Assembly: GCA_029782095.1 (NCBI GenBank)
Contig: JAKOVL010000125.1
Span: 1-46,679, forward strand
Direction of reading: 5' to 3'
DNA length: 46,679 bases
Origin: Bacillota bacterium
GTDB taxonomy: Bacteria > Bacillota > Dethiobacteria > DTU022
The notes below the pieces were generated by a model. The model did not search any database. It was not told the origin of the DNA and saw nothing but the letters and a program-made list of their open reading frames with translations. This document shows positions 36,115 to 46,177 of this stretch, piece by piece; within the stretch, counting starts at the first letter, position 1; every line of letters begins with the position of its first letter. The position numbers and the translations under genes were made by a program.

Positions 36115-36160
36115 TTGACCGCTGCCTTGTGCAGGAATTATGCAGAATAATGTCGAAATA
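36115..36160 (+). promoter_or_regulatory. Overlapping sigma-A and sigma-H-like promoters for rpoN
   Basis: A sigma-A site may be TTGACC (36115-36120) with TATGCA (36139-36144) 18 bases on. A sigma-H-like site overlaps it: -35 GCAGGAATT (36131-36139), a 12-base spacer, and -10 GTCGAAATA (36152-36160), with one mismatch to RNNGAATWW. The latter closely resembles the ftsE promoter (GCAGGA, then TGTCGAA). Confidence 0.5.
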
Positions 36161-36182
36161 GTTAATCGGGATGTGAATTATA

Positions 36183-37601
36183 ATGAAATTGGATTTTCAG
36201 CTTAAACTGGAACAGACCCAAAAATTAATTATTACGCCGGAACTAAAGCTGGCCATAACCCTGCTGCAGTATTCGGCGTTAGAGCTGGTAGACTACGTCC
36301 AGGAAGAGCTGCTCAATAATCCGGTTTTGGAAATACGGGACCCTGAGGAAGAAACTAAAGATACCGAAACAAGGGAGGAACTGCTGGAGAGCCACCTGGA
36401 CAGCCAGTTGGAGGACGGGGGGTTTTCCTGGGAAGAATATTTTCGAGATGTAGATTGGTCTTCCATGGAAAAAAACTCCTTGCAGCCCTCGGAGGAGCAG
36501 CCATCCATCGAAAATTGTGCCGGAGAAACCGTCTCCATGATGGAAGATCTGCTGGGCCAGCTGCGCATGATGAGGCTGCCGCCCCGCGAATACAGCATGG
36601 CCGCATTTCTCGTGGGCAATCTCGATCAAAATGGATATTTGCGCGGCGACCTGGACGAACTGGCCCAATCCCTGGGGGTGTCGGAACAAGAGCTGACCAG
36701 GGTTCTCCTTACGGTGGTCCAGCGCCTTGAACCGGCTGGAATCGGCAGCCGCAATCTTCAAGAATGCCTTTTGCTCCAGCTTAAGAATATCGAGAATCCG
36801 CCGGAGCTGGCCGTCCAAATTGTTAAAAACTATCTTCCGGCTGCCGCTGACGGGCGTTTCCGCCATATCGCCTCTCGCCTGAATTGTGAGGTTAAAGAAG
36901 TGCAGGAGGCCGTTGATTTTATTCGCACTTTAAATCCCAAGCCGGGGAGTATCTACGGCGAGGGAGACGAACCGCGCTATATCATTCCCGATATTATCGT
37001 GGAAAAGGTGGGCCGGGAATACGTGGTTATTGTCAACGATTCGGCAACTCCACAATTGACGATCAGCCCTTTTTACCAGAGGCTGCTGCAGAACGGAAAC
37101 AGCGATGAATCGCTGTCCGCTTATGTTAAAGGTAGGTTTGAAAAAGCGCTCTGGCTCATTCGCAGCATTGAGCAGCGCCGTTTAACCTTGTATAGAGTGG
37201 CCCAGCAGATTGTGGAGATCCAGCAGCCTTTCTTAGAACACGGCATTAAGCAGTTAAAACCCCTGACCTTGCGGGAAGTGGCCCAGCGTGTGGGCGTACA
37301 TGAATCAACGGTAAGCCGCGCCACCAGCAATAAGTATCTGCAAACACCCCGGGGCCTTTTCCCCATGAAATTCTTCTTTTCCAGCGGGCTCACCGGCGAA
37401 GACGGTGAAGGGTACTCCTCGCATACTATTAAAACTCTCCTGCGTGAAATGATTGAGCGGGAAGATAGCCAAAATCCCAGAAGCGATCAGCAGTTGAAAG
37501 AGCTGTTTGAGCAAAGGGGGGTATCTATCTCTCGCCGCACGGTGGCTAAATACCGGGAAGAGCTGTGCATTCCTCCTTCGTACAAAAGACGACGGCACTA
37601 A
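36183..37601 (+). CDS. rpoN: RNA polymerase sigma-54 factor
   Basis: This 472-residue protein starts with the Gln/Leu-rich region I (LKLEQTQKLIITPELKLAITLLQYS), which contacts enhancer-binding activators. An acidic region II follows, then the core-binding and DNA-binding domains (LREVAQRVGVHESTVSRAT), ending in the RpoN box RRTVAKYREELCIPPSYKRRR-like (one residue from the end is H). The box is nearly canonical. No sigma-54 activator gene is in the window. Confidence 0.95.
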   Translation: MKLDFQLKLEQTQKLIITPELKLAITLLQYSALELVDYVQEELLNNPVLEIRDPEEETKDTETREELLESHLDSQLEDGGFSWEEYFRDVDWSSMEKNSLQPSEEQPSIENCAGETVSMMEDLLGQLRMMRLPPREYSMAAFLVGNLDQNGYLRGDLDELAQSLGVSEQELTRVLLTVVQRLEPAGIGSRNLQECLLLQLKNIENPPELAVQIVKNYLPAAADGRFRHIASRLNCEVKEVQEAVDFIRTLNPKPGSIYGEGDEPRYIIPDIIVEKVGREYVVIVNDSATPQLTISPFYQRLLQNGNSDESLSAYVKGRFEKALWLIRSIEQRRLTLYRVAQQIVEIQQPFLEHGIKQLKPLTLREVAQRVGVHESTVSRATSNKYLQTPRGLFPMKFFFSSGLTGEDGEGYSSHTIKTLLREMIEREDSQNPRSDQQLKELFEQRGVSISRRTVAKYREELCIPPSYKRRRH

Positions 37602-37642
37602 TTTTTTGTGTGTAGATAATTCTGTTTATTTTGAACATTGTT

Positions 37643-37663
37643 CCGCTATGGGGCGGTTTTTTT
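37643..37663 (+). terminator. Probable terminator after rpoN
   Basis: CCGC (37643-37646) and GCGG (37653-37656) flank a short loop, followed by TTTTTTT. The stem is only 4 base pairs, but the T tract and position are right. Confidence 0.5.
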
Positions 37664-37738
37664 ATGTCTTTTCAGGGATAAGGCGAAAGCCAGGCGGAAA
37701 AATAAAAGGGGCACCTTCGCTTCCTGTAGGCATTTTTA

Positions 37739-37747
37739 TGATAAAAT
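37739..37747 (+). promoter_or_regulatory. Extended -10 promoter for the pgk operon
   Basis: TGATAAAAT gives an extended -10 (TAAAAT at 37742-37747) 41 bases before pgk. No clear -35 is present. No CggR-type operator was recognised. Confidence 0.5.
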
Positions 37748-37787
37748 AAAGCTGCCGGGTATAAAAATATCTATGGTGGTGATGGCC

Positions 37788-38969
37788 ATGGTTAAAAAGA
37801 GCGTTAAAGATGTAGAAGTGAAAGGCAAGCGAGTCCTGGTTCGGGTTGATTTTAATGTGCCCCTGGAGGCAGGGGAAGTAAAGGATGATACCCGCATCCG
37901 GGCGGCGCTGCCCACAATTAGGCACCTGCAGGAGCGAGGTGCCAGAATCATTTTGACTTCCCATCTGGGCCGCCCCAAGGGAGAAATTAAACCTGAGCTG
38001 CGCCTTGATCCCGTTGCCAGGAGACTGGCGGCGCTGCTCAATCAGCCGGTGCGAAAGATAGATCAGGCAGTAGGCGATACTGTCGCCGCCGCAGTAGATT
38101 CCCTAAGGGAAGGAGAGATCATACTCCTCGAGAATATTCGCTTTGAAAAAGGCGAAGAAAAAAACGATCCAGCCCTGGCGCAGCAACTGGCCCAGCTGGC
38201 CGATCTATACGTTAATGATGCGTTTGGAACCGCCCACAGGGCCCATGCCTCCACCGCCGGTGTGGCCGTACATATTCCCGCCGTGGCGGGCCTGCTGATG
38301 ATTAAGGAAATTGAAACCCTGTCCCGCTGCATTGACAACCCTGGACGCCCCTTGGTGGTCATCCTGGGCGGGGCCAAAGTTTCAGATAAAATTAATGTAA
38401 TCCGCCGTTTTCTGCAGCTGGCCGACCGCCTGCTCATAGGCGGTGGGATGGCCAATACTTTTTTGGCTGCCCGGGGATGCGCCTTGGGGGATTCGCTGGT
38501 TGAGAGCGAACGCATCACGGAAGCGCGTCAGCTATTGGAGGAAAGCAAGCTGAACCGCTGTGAAATCATGCTGCCTGAAGATCTGGTGGTTACCCAGGAA
38601 ATAAAAGAAGGCAGCCCCTTCAATATTGTCAGCTGCGGCGCAGTGGAAGAAGGCTGGAAAGCGGTGGACGTGGGGCCGGAAACAGCCAACCGCTACAGCC
38701 GTGCCGTGGCAGAAGCGAAAATGGTTGTCTGGAACGGGCCGCTGGGGGTATGCGAAGTTTCTCCATTCCACCGTGGAACTGAAATCGTGGCTCGGGCGGT
38801 AGCCCAGAGTGAAGCTTTCTCTGTTGTCGGCGGCGGGGACATTGTGGCCGCCCTGGAATCGCTGGGGCTCGCCGGCCAGGTTAATTTTATCTCCACCGGT
38901 GGAGGAGCTACGCTGGAGTTTTGGGAAGGCAAAGAGCTGCCTGGTATTGCCGTTCTGCAGGACAAATAG
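37788..38969 (+). CDS. pgk: Phosphoglycerate kinase
   Basis: This glycolytic kinase transfers phosphate between 1,3-bisphosphoglycerate and ADP. Signatures are KGKRVLVRVDFNVPL near the start, HLGRPKGE, FGTAHRAHAST and the C-terminal STGGGATLEFWEG. ATG 37788 is chosen because GGTGG is 7 bases upstream and the homologous N-terminus starts there; ATG 37773 and 37782 are in frame. The product is 393 residues. It heads a run of four glycolytic genes; the usual partners gapA and cggR are missing upstream. Confidence 0.96.
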   Translation: MVKKSVKDVEVKGKRVLVRVDFNVPLEAGEVKDDTRIRAALPTIRHLQERGARIILTSHLGRPKGEIKPELRLDPVARRLAALLNQPVRKIDQAVGDTVAAAVDSLREGEIILLENIRFEKGEEKNDPALAQQLAQLADLYVNDAFGTAHRAHASTAGVAVHIPAVAGLLMIKEIETLSRCIDNPGRPLVVILGGAKVSDKINVIRRFLQLADRLLIGGGMANTFLAARGCALGDSLVESERITEARQLLEESKLNRCEIMLPEDLVVTQEIKEGSPFNIVSCGAVEEGWKAVDVGPETANRYSRAVAEAKMVVWNGPLGVCEVSPFHRGTEIVARAVAQSEAFSVVGGGDIVAALESLGLAGQVNFISTGGGATLEFWEGKELPGIAVLQDK

Positions 38970-38991
38970 AACCGGGAAATGGAGGATGCCC

Positions 38992-39759
38992 ATGAAACCA
39001 TTAATTGCCGCCAACTGGAAGATGCATAAAACTGCTGCCGAAGCGGAAGCTTTTTGCCGCCAATTGAGGCAGATGGAAGAAGAATTCAACGGGGTGGAAG
39101 TGTTGATCTGCCCCCCCTATACAGCTTTGACCGCCGTGCACAATGCCCTGGAAGGCAGCAGGATCAAACTGGGGGCGCAGAATATGTTCTGGGCCGAACA
39201 TGGTGCTTTTACAGGAGAGATCGCCCCCTCCATGCTCCGGGAATGGGGCGTAGAGTATGTCATCCTGGGCCATTCCGAGCGCCGCCATCTCTTTGGCGAA
39301 GATGATTTCTTGATTCGGAAAAAACTTGAAGCCGCCTTGTCGCATGGACTTAAGCCGATTCTTTGCGTTGGAGAGACAGAGGAAGAGCGGGAAAAAGGGG
39401 CAACCGAGAAAGTACTGGAACAACAGCTCTGCGCAGCGCTGGAAGGCCTGGAACAGGAGAAGCCTGGCGAAATAGTCATTGCCTATGAACCGGTATGGGC
39501 CATCGGTACGGGTAAAGCCGCTTTTCCCGCTGATGCTGAAAATGCGGCTGTTTGGATCCGCCAGGTTGCAGCACGCCACTTGCCTGAAGAAGCCATTAAG
39601 GCCCTGCGCATTCAGTACGGCGGCAGCGTTAAAGTTGAAAATATTGCGGAGTTTATAGCTTTGCCTACGGTGCAGGGCGCCCTGGTCGGTGGAGCCAGCC
39701 TGGAAGCGGCCACCTTTGGCAGGCTAGTGATCGCCGCCAGAGAGGCGGTAAGCCGTTGA
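38992..39759 (+). CDS. tpiA: Triosephosphate isomerase
   Basis: This 255-residue TIM barrel interconverts dihydroxyacetone phosphate and glyceraldehyde 3-phosphate. It has the substrate-binding NWKMHK, the catalytic His in GHSERR, the catalytic Glu in AYEPVWAIGTG and the phosphate-binding YGGSV. GGAGG lies 6 bases before ATG 38992. It overlaps gpmI by 4 bases. Confidence 0.97.
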   Translation: MKPLIAANWKMHKTAAEAEAFCRQLRQMEEEFNGVEVLICPPYTALTAVHNALEGSRIKLGAQNMFWAEHGAFTGEIAPSMLREWGVEYVILGHSERRHLFGEDDFLIRKKLEAALSHGLKPILCVGETEEEREKGATEKVLEQQLCAALEGLEQEKPGEIVIAYEPVWAIGTGKAAFPADAENAAVWIRQVAARHLPEEAIKALRIQYGGSVKVENIAEFIALPTVQGALVGGASLEAATFGRLVIAAREAVSR

Positions 39760-41321
39760 AACGCGTGGCCCTGGTGATCCTGGACGGGTGGGGTTGCAGC
39801 CCGGAAACGGAAGGAAACGCCATTTATCTGGCCGACACTCCAAATCTGGACAGATTATATAAGGAATACCCCCATGCTTTATTGCACGCCGCCGGTGAAG
39901 CAGTAGGCCTGCCGCCGGGACAGATGGGTAATTCCGAAGTAGGCCATCTGAATATAGGCGCAGGCCGCGTTGTCTACCAGGAGCTGACCCGGATCAGCCG
40001 CTCCATCCAGAGCGGTGATTTTTTCAAAAATCCTGTCTTAATTAAGGCCATGGAAAAGGTGCGCCAGCAGGGCGGAGCCCTGCACCTGGTCGGCCTGGTA
40101 TCGGATGGGGGAGTGCACAGCCACATCGAGCATCTCCTGGCCCTGCTGGAAATGGCCGGGAAGCGCAAGGTTGAGCGCACATTCGTCCATGCCATTTTAG
40201 ACGGGCGCGACACACCGCCGGCCATAGCCCGGGTTTTCCTGGAACAGCTGCAAAAGCACATTCAACAAATAGGAGTAGGGCAAATTGCCACGATATGCGG
40301 CCGCTATTACGCTATGGACCGTGATCGCCGCTGGAAGCGCGTGGAAAGGGCGTACCGGGCTTACGTTTACGGTGAAGGCAGAAAGGCGGTCGAGCCCCTG
40401 CAGGCCCTGGAGGAAGCTTACGCTCGCGGTGAAACCGATGAGTTTGTTGAACCGGTGGTTATGGTCGACGCTAGCGGTAATCCACTGGCCCTCATAAAGG
40501 AGCTAGACAGTGTCATCTTCTTCAATTTTCGGCCTGACCGGGCCCGCCAGCTCAGCCATGCCCTAACGGATGAAGTGTTCCCTCATTTTGATCGGGGGGA
40601 AAAGAGGCCTTTACCTTATTTTGTGAGCATGACAGAGTACGAACATACTCTACCGGTTCCTGTGGCCTTCCCTCCGGAATACCTTGCAGCGACCCTGGGA
40701 GAAGTTTATTCCCGGCACGGCCTTGCGCAGCTGCGGGTGGCCGAGACGGAAAAGTATGCTCATGTGACTTTTTTCCTCAATGGTGGGCGGGAAGAACCCT
40801 TCCCCGGCGAGGAAAGAATCCTGGTTCCCTCCCCCAAGGTTTCCACCTACGATCTGCAGCCTGAAATGAGTGCCCCGGAAGTAACCCGCAGAGTGGTGGA
40901 AGCGCTGGGCGGCGATCGCTACGCTTTAATTGTGGTTAATTACGCCAATGCCGATATGGTGGGACATACCGGCAATATAGAGGCGGCCGTGGCGGCGGTG
41001 GAGGCGGTAGACCGCTGCCTGGGAGAAATCTATTCCGCCGCCATGGACCGCGGGTGGAAGGTGCTCATCTGCGGGGATCATGGCAACGCCGAAAGGATGT
41101 ATGATCAAAGCGGCGGCAATCATACCGCCCATACCCCCAACCCGGTGCCGCTGCTGCTGCTGGGGGAAAAAGGGGCATCGCTGCGCCCGGCTGGTATTCT
41201 GGCTGACCTGGCCCCAACCATACTGGATCTGGCCGGGCTGCCATGCCCCCCGGAGATGACCGGTCAAACCATGTTGGTCAGGCCGGGCATAGCGCAAACA
41301 CGGCCCGGCATTTCATCTTAA
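39756..41321 (+). CDS. gpmI: 2,3-bisphosphoglycerate-independent phosphoglycerate mutase
   Basis: This 521-residue enzyme of the alkaline phosphatase superfamily uses two Mn2+ ions. LVILDGWG near the N-terminus holds the first metal-binding Asp. The catalytic Ser is in MGNSEVGHLNIGAGR near residue 62. HAILDGRDTPP and CGDHGNAERM provide further ligands. Its Mn2+ dependence makes it pH-sensitive in spore formers. TTG 39756 overlaps the tpiA stop, implying coupled translation. Confidence 0.96.
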   Translation: MKRVALVILDGWGCSPETEGNAIYLADTPNLDRLYKEYPHALLHAAGEAVGLPPGQMGNSEVGHLNIGAGRVVYQELTRISRSIQSGDFFKNPVLIKAMEKVRQQGGALHLVGLVSDGGVHSHIEHLLALLEMAGKRKVERTFVHAILDGRDTPPAIARVFLEQLQKHIQQIGVGQIATICGRYYAMDRDRRWKRVERAYRAYVYGEGRKAVEPLQALEEAYARGETDEFVEPVVMVDASGNPLALIKELDSVIFFNFRPDRARQLSHALTDEVFPHFDRGEKRPLPYFVSMTEYEHTLPVPVAFPPEYLAATLGEVYSRHGLAQLRVAETEKYAHVTFFLNGGREEPFPGEERILVPSPKVSTYDLQPEMSAPEVTRRVVEALGGDRYALIVVNYANADMVGHTGNIEAAVAAVEAVDRCLGEIYSAAMDRGWKVLICGDHGNAERMYDQSGGNHTAHTPNPVPLLLLGEKGASLRPAGILADLAPTILDLAGLPCPPEMTGQTMLVRPGIAQTRPGISS

Positions 41322-41386
41322 CCGGTGCCGGCCTGAATGGGGCCGCCGTGTCTACAGATATGAAGTAACCACTTTAACCTGTATAA

Positions 41387-42673
<1,287 letters not shown>

Positions 42674-42690
42674 ATTTGTTCAAAACATAT

Positions 42691-42719
42691 TTGTCAGATT
42701 TCCGTATCTATGATAGAAT
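42691..42719 (+). promoter_or_regulatory. Sigma-A promoter for secG
   Basis: TTGTCA (42691-42696) and TAGAAT (42714-42719) are 17 bases apart, with an extended TG at 42711-42712. It starts 18 bases after the eno stop and would drive secG, and rnr by read-through. Confidence 0.75.
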
Positions 42720-42756
42720 GTTACAGTACTGTCATGCCTGAGGGGGGTTGCGATCC

Positions 42757-42981
42757 ATGTTAATTAATGTGCTTACAGCTGTCTATATACTCGTCTGTAT
42801 CGCCCTCATCGTCACGGTCCTGCTGCAATCGGGGCGCAGCGCCAGCCTGGGTGCAATAGCCGGGGGCGCTCAATCGCTGTTTGGCAAGAAAAAAGGCCTG
42901 GACGATCTTTTAAGCAAGGTCACCACCGTGCTGGCTATCGCTTTCATGCTTTTTACTATTGTCATTACGCTGCTGCGATAG
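42757..42981 (+). CDS. secG: Preprotein translocase subunit SecG
   Basis: This 74-residue protein has two membrane segments (about 4-24 and 51-71) joined by a loop with [18 protein letters not shown], the SecG signature. SecG assists SecYE and SecA in export. ATG 42757 is chosen over TTG 42748 because AGGGGGG is 9 bases before it. The order eno-secG-rnr is common in Firmicutes. Confidence 0.94.
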   Translation: MLINVLTAVYILVCIALIVTVLLQSGRSASLGAIAGGAQSLFGKKKGLDDLLSKVTTVLAIAFMLFTIVITLLR

Positions 42982-43007
42982 CCGCGCGTTTCCCTACGCT
43001 AGAAGCA

Positions 43008-43035
43008 GGGGCGGGTAATCCCGCTCCTTTTATTT
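43008..43035 (+). terminator. Intrinsic terminator between secG and rnr
   Basis: GGGGCGGG (43008-43015) pairs with CCCGCTCC (43020-43027) with one G-U pair around a 4-base loop. TTTTATTTT follows. Confidence 0.78.
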
Positions 43036-43050
43036 TGCCCGTTTGCGGGG

Positions 43051-43056
43051 TATAAT
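43051..43056 (+). promoter_or_regulatory. Candidate -10 box for rnr
   Basis: A perfect TATAAT lies between the secG terminator and rnr, 83 bases before the gene. No -35 is evident at 16-18 bases, where the terminator T tract falls. Confidence 0.4.
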
Positions 43057-43138
43057 GTAACCTGAGGGAATAATTAGAATTGGCAACAAATTACTTTACG
43101 GCTTGACCGGAGCAATAAAGGAGATAGATTGTTATTAA

Positions 43139-45286
43139 ATGGCTCGACAAGCGAAGAAACAAGAATTACGCAGCCGCATTATAACACTTCTGGCGGAAAG
43201 CCGGCATCAATCGCTGTCTACAAGGCAAATGGCCCGCACCCTGGGGTTGCAAGGGCAGGAAAACAGGGTGCTGTCGCGGGAACTGAAGCTTATGCTGGAG
43301 GAGGGACTGATTATTAAAACGGCCCGGGGCCGCTACGGTCTGCCGCGGCGCCTGGATTGCCTGACCGGTGTATTGCAGGGAAACCGCCGTGGATTTGCTT
43401 TTTTGCGCCCGGACGATAAAGGAGAAGATATCTACATCAGTGCGCAGAATCTTAACAGTGCCGTGCATGGCGACCGGGTAGTTGTCCGTCTCGCTGCCAC
43501 GGGGCGGCGCCGCCGCGAGGGTGAGGTCATCGATATTTTGCAGCGCGGCCACAGCCGCCTGGTGGGCACCCTGGAGCAGCACGGCAAGCGTTTCTATGTC
43601 ATACCCGATGATCAGAGGCTCAGTCACGCCATCGAAGTAACCGCGGGATGGCAGCTGGCCCAAAAAGGGGATAAAGTTGTCCTGGAACTTGAAGCCTGGG
43701 CGCGGGGGGCCAAGCCGCCCCGGGGCAGAGTGGTGGAGCGGCTCGGCCGGGCCGGAACCGCCAGGGCAGAACAATTATCCCTGCACCGCAAGTTCGGCTT
43801 GCCGGTGGAATTTCCCGGGGAGGTGCTTCGGGAAGCGGCAGATCTCCCCGGCGAGGAAGCCATTCAAAAGGTGGCTTTGGAACAAGGACGCCGAGACCTG
43901 CGGGACCTGCCCATGGTCACCATCGACGGGGAAACAGCCAGAGATTTCGATGATGCCGTCTCATTGGAGAAATCCGGGGATGGTACTTATCGCCTCGGTG
44001 TACATATTGCCGATGTTTCCCATTATGTCCGCGAGGGGGGAGCCCTGGATCGCGAAGCGCTGAACCGATCCACCAGCACCTACCTGGTGGACCGGGTCAT
44101 TCATATGCTCCCACCGCGGCTTTCAGAAGAACTCTGCAGTCTTAAGGCCGGCCGGGATCGCCTGGCTCTATCTGTGTTCATGGATCTGAACGCCGCCGGC
44201 GAAGTGACCGGTTACAGCTTTACCCCCAGCGTGATCCGCATTGCCGAGCGGTTGACCTACCCCCAGGTGGAAGCCTTCCTGGAAAATAAAGGGGAAGGCA
44301 AGCCGCTGGAGCATCCCCAACTCGGAGAGATGCTCTACGAAATGGATCGGCTCGCCTCCCTGCTGCGCCAGCGCCGCCTGCAGCGCGGTGCCCTGGACCT
44401 GGACCTGCCCGAAGCGGAGATTATCCTGGATGACAGCGGGAAGCCGGTCCGCATCGAACGGCGGCACCTGGGCCGCTCGGAATCGCTGATCGAAGAATTC
44501 ATGATTCTCTGCAACGAAACTGTGGCCGGCCATTTGGCCCGGGAGAAGCTTCCCTGCCTTTACCGGGTTCACGCTGTCCCCACCGGGGAAAAGCTGGCTG
44601 CGCTAAAGGAGACCCTTTCCTTGCTGGGCCTTGACGCGGTAAGCCGGCAGAAAGAGCTGAAGCCTTCCCAGTTGAAAGAGCTGCTGGAAAATTCAAAGGG
44701 GAGGCCGACAGAAAGGCTGATCCGCTATCTAATGCTGCGCTCCCTGCCCCAGGCCCGGTACAGCGCTGAAAATGAAGGCCATTTCGGGCTCGCTTCGCCC
44801 TGTTATTGCCACTTTACTTCACCCATCCGCCGCTACCCCGACCTGGTGGTGCACCGTATCCTGAAAGAGCACCTGTCCGGAAACGGGCTGCGGGGGGCGA
44901 TGTTGGAACGGTTCAAGGCCCGCCTGCCGGAAATAGCCGAGCAGACTTCAGAGCGGGAAAGGGAGGCCATGGAAGCTGAACGGGCCAGCGAAGACCTGAT
45001 GAAAGCCCGCTACATGGAAGACAAAATCGGAGAGGTTTTCCCCGGCATCATCAATGGGGTTGCCAGCTTCGGCATATTTGTGGAGCTTGAAAATACGGTG
45101 GAAGGGATGATCCCCATCGCCGATTTGGATGACGACTATTACGTGTTCCATGAAAAACAGGCCGCCCTGGTGGGAGAGCGGACCCGCAAAACCTTCCGCC
45201 TCGGCGACCACATCCCGGTGCAAGTGGTTAAAGTTAACACCGTCGAGGGCAAGGTGACCTTTGCCCTGGCCCGGAGTACCAGGTGA
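43139..45286 (+). CDS. rnr: Ribonuclease R
   Basis: This 715-residue 3'-5' exoribonuclease degrades structured RNA. The order is an N-terminal helix-turn-helix-like domain (1-60), cold-shock domains (about 70-220), the RNB catalytic domain with DGETARDFDDAVSLE near residue 262 and SPCYCHFTSPIRRYPDLVVHR-like motif near 560, and a C-terminal S1 domain (about 640-712). The in-frame TAA directly before ATG 43139 fixes the earliest start; AAAGGAG is unusually far, about 15 bases upstream. smpB, which commonly follows rnr, is absent. Confidence 0.96.
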   Translation: MARQAKKQELRSRIITLLAESRHQSLSTRQMARTLGLQGQENRVLSRELKLMLEEGLIIKTARGRYGLPRRLDCLTGVLQGNRRGFAFLRPDDKGEDIYISAQNLNSAVHGDRVVVRLAATGRRRREGEVIDILQRGHSRLVGTLEQHGKRFYVIPDDQRLSHAIEVTAGWQLAQKGDKVVLELEAWARGAKPPRGRVVERLGRAGTARAEQLSLHRKFGLPVEFPGEVLREAADLPGEEAIQKVALEQGRRDLRDLPMVTIDGETARDFDDAVSLEKSGDGTYRLGVHIADVSHYVREGGALDREALNRSTSTYLVDRVIHMLPPRLSEELCSLKAGRDRLALSVFMDLNAAGEVTGYSFTPSVIRIAERLTYPQVEAFLENKGEGKPLEHPQLGEMLYEMDRLASLLRQRRLQRGALDLDLPEAEIILDDSGKPVRIERRHLGRSESLIEEFMILCNETVAGHLAREKLPCLYRVHAVPTGEKLAALKETLSLLGLDAVSRQKELKPSQLKELLENSKGRPTERLIRYLMLRSLPQARYSAENEGHFGLASPCYCHFTSPIRRYPDLVVHRILKEHLSGNGLRGAMLERFKARLPEIAEQTSEREREAMEAERASEDLMKARYMEDKIGEVFPGIINGVASFGIFVELENTVEGMIPIADLDDDYYVFHEKQAALVGERTRKTFRLGDHIPVQVVKVNTVEGKVTFALARSTR

Positions 45287-45304
45287 TTGGTTCGCAGTTT
45301 AAAT

Positions 45305-45332
45305 GCAGGGGCGCAGCTGCTGCGCCTGCTGC
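45305..45332 (+). other. GC-rich hairpin after rnr
   Basis: GCAGGGGCGCAG and CTGCGCCTGC can pair with a two-base bulge. No T tract follows, so it is not a standard terminator. It may stabilise the rnr 3' end or reduce read-through into the nitroreductase gene. Confidence 0.4.
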
Positions 45333-45369
45333 TAAACCTTACCATAGAGATTGAAGGAGGAGAAACCAA

Positions 45370-45912
45370 ATGGATCTCTACCAGGTTCTGCAAGGCCGCC
45401 GCAGCATCCGCAAGTATAAACCTGACCCCGTTCCCGCGGAGACCCTGGCCAAAATCCTGGACGCAGCCCGCATTGCCCCTTCCTGGAAAAACCTGCAGTG
45501 CTGGAAATTTATTGTGGTGCAGGATCCCGCACGAAAAGAGCGATTGGCCGAAAGCCTCCCTCCCACCAACCCGGCCCTCAAAGCAATACGCGAACAGGCG
45601 CCGGTGGTCATTGCCCTTTGTGCCGATCCGGAGCAGTCAGGAGTGCAGGACGGCAAGGAGTACTACCTGCTGGATGCCGGCCTGGCCATGCAGCAGCTGA
45701 TGTTGGCTGCCTATGCCGAAGGGCTCGGCACCTGCTGGGTATGCCTTTTTGACGAGGCCAAAGCCAAGGCCGTGCTGCAGGTACCGGACCGGTACCGGGT
45801 TGTCGGCCTCACCCCCCTGGGAGTCCCCGAGCGCCAACCTTCCCCCCGCCCGCGCCTGGAGCTAAAGGAAATTGTCTTTGCGGAGGTATGGGGCCGCCCG
45901 TATGAACAGTGA
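45370..45912 (+). CDS. Nitroreductase family FMN-dependent protein
   Basis: This 180-residue protein has the FMN-binding N-terminus RRSIRKYKPDPVPAETLAKIL, APSWKNLQCWKFIVV, a central LDAGLAMQQLMLAAYAEGLGT, and a C-terminal VGLTPLGVPE. This is the short nitroreductase fold, which forms homodimers and reduces varied substrates with NAD(P)H. The substrate is unknown. GAAGGAGG lies before ATG 45370. It stands where smpB is often found and is the last intact gene before the IS debris. Confidence 0.88.
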   Translation: MDLYQVLQGRRSIRKYKPDPVPAETLAKILDAARIAPSWKNLQCWKFIVVQDPARKERLAESLPPTNPALKAIREQAPVVIALCADPEQSGVQDGKEYYLLDAGLAMQQLMLAAYAEGLGTCWVCLFDEAKAKAVLQVPDRYRVVGLTPLGVPERQPSPRPRLELKEIVFAEVWGRPYEQ

Positions 45913-46086
45913 AGAGCGGGGGGCTGAGATTAACAAAAATCTTAAACTCCCCCTGTATGCTTAACCGCATCAAGCTCCCCCCTTGGGGGGGGGGGGTGAT
46001 CATAGTAAACTTTCTCTTACTTTAAATGTTGAGCCTGGCCTATATTTAACACCGGAGAGTGAAGAAAAAGAATGAACGCGGTGAAA
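45913..46086. other. Gene-free stretch with G tract and palindrome
   Basis: No gene is seen from 45913 to 46177. Just after the nitroreductase stop, a GGGGGG run near 45919 can pair with CCCCC near 45949. CCCCCC-TT-GGGGGG then forms a tight palindrome that continues into a run of 12 G (45985-45996). The rest shows nothing I can assign. Confidence 0.5.
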
Positions 46087-46087
46087 G

Positions 46088-46120
46088 GGGGTCGTCCCGA
46101 AAGTCATTTGGGGCGACCCC
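46088..46120. repeat. Hairpin at the 3' side of an IS1182-like remnant
   Basis: GGGGTCGTCCC (46088-46098) and GGGCGACCCC with an extra G (46110-46120) form a strong stem around about 11 bases. It lies 58 bases beyond the 3' end of the minus-strand transposase remnant and may be part of that element's end. It shares the stem and the segment TTTGGGG/CGACCCC with the terminator at 17229-17261. Confidence 0.55.
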
Positions 46121-46177
46121 TTAAGTTTGTTCTTTAAGGTAAGTTGTTAGAGTACCGGCAAAGGGATTTAGGCAATA

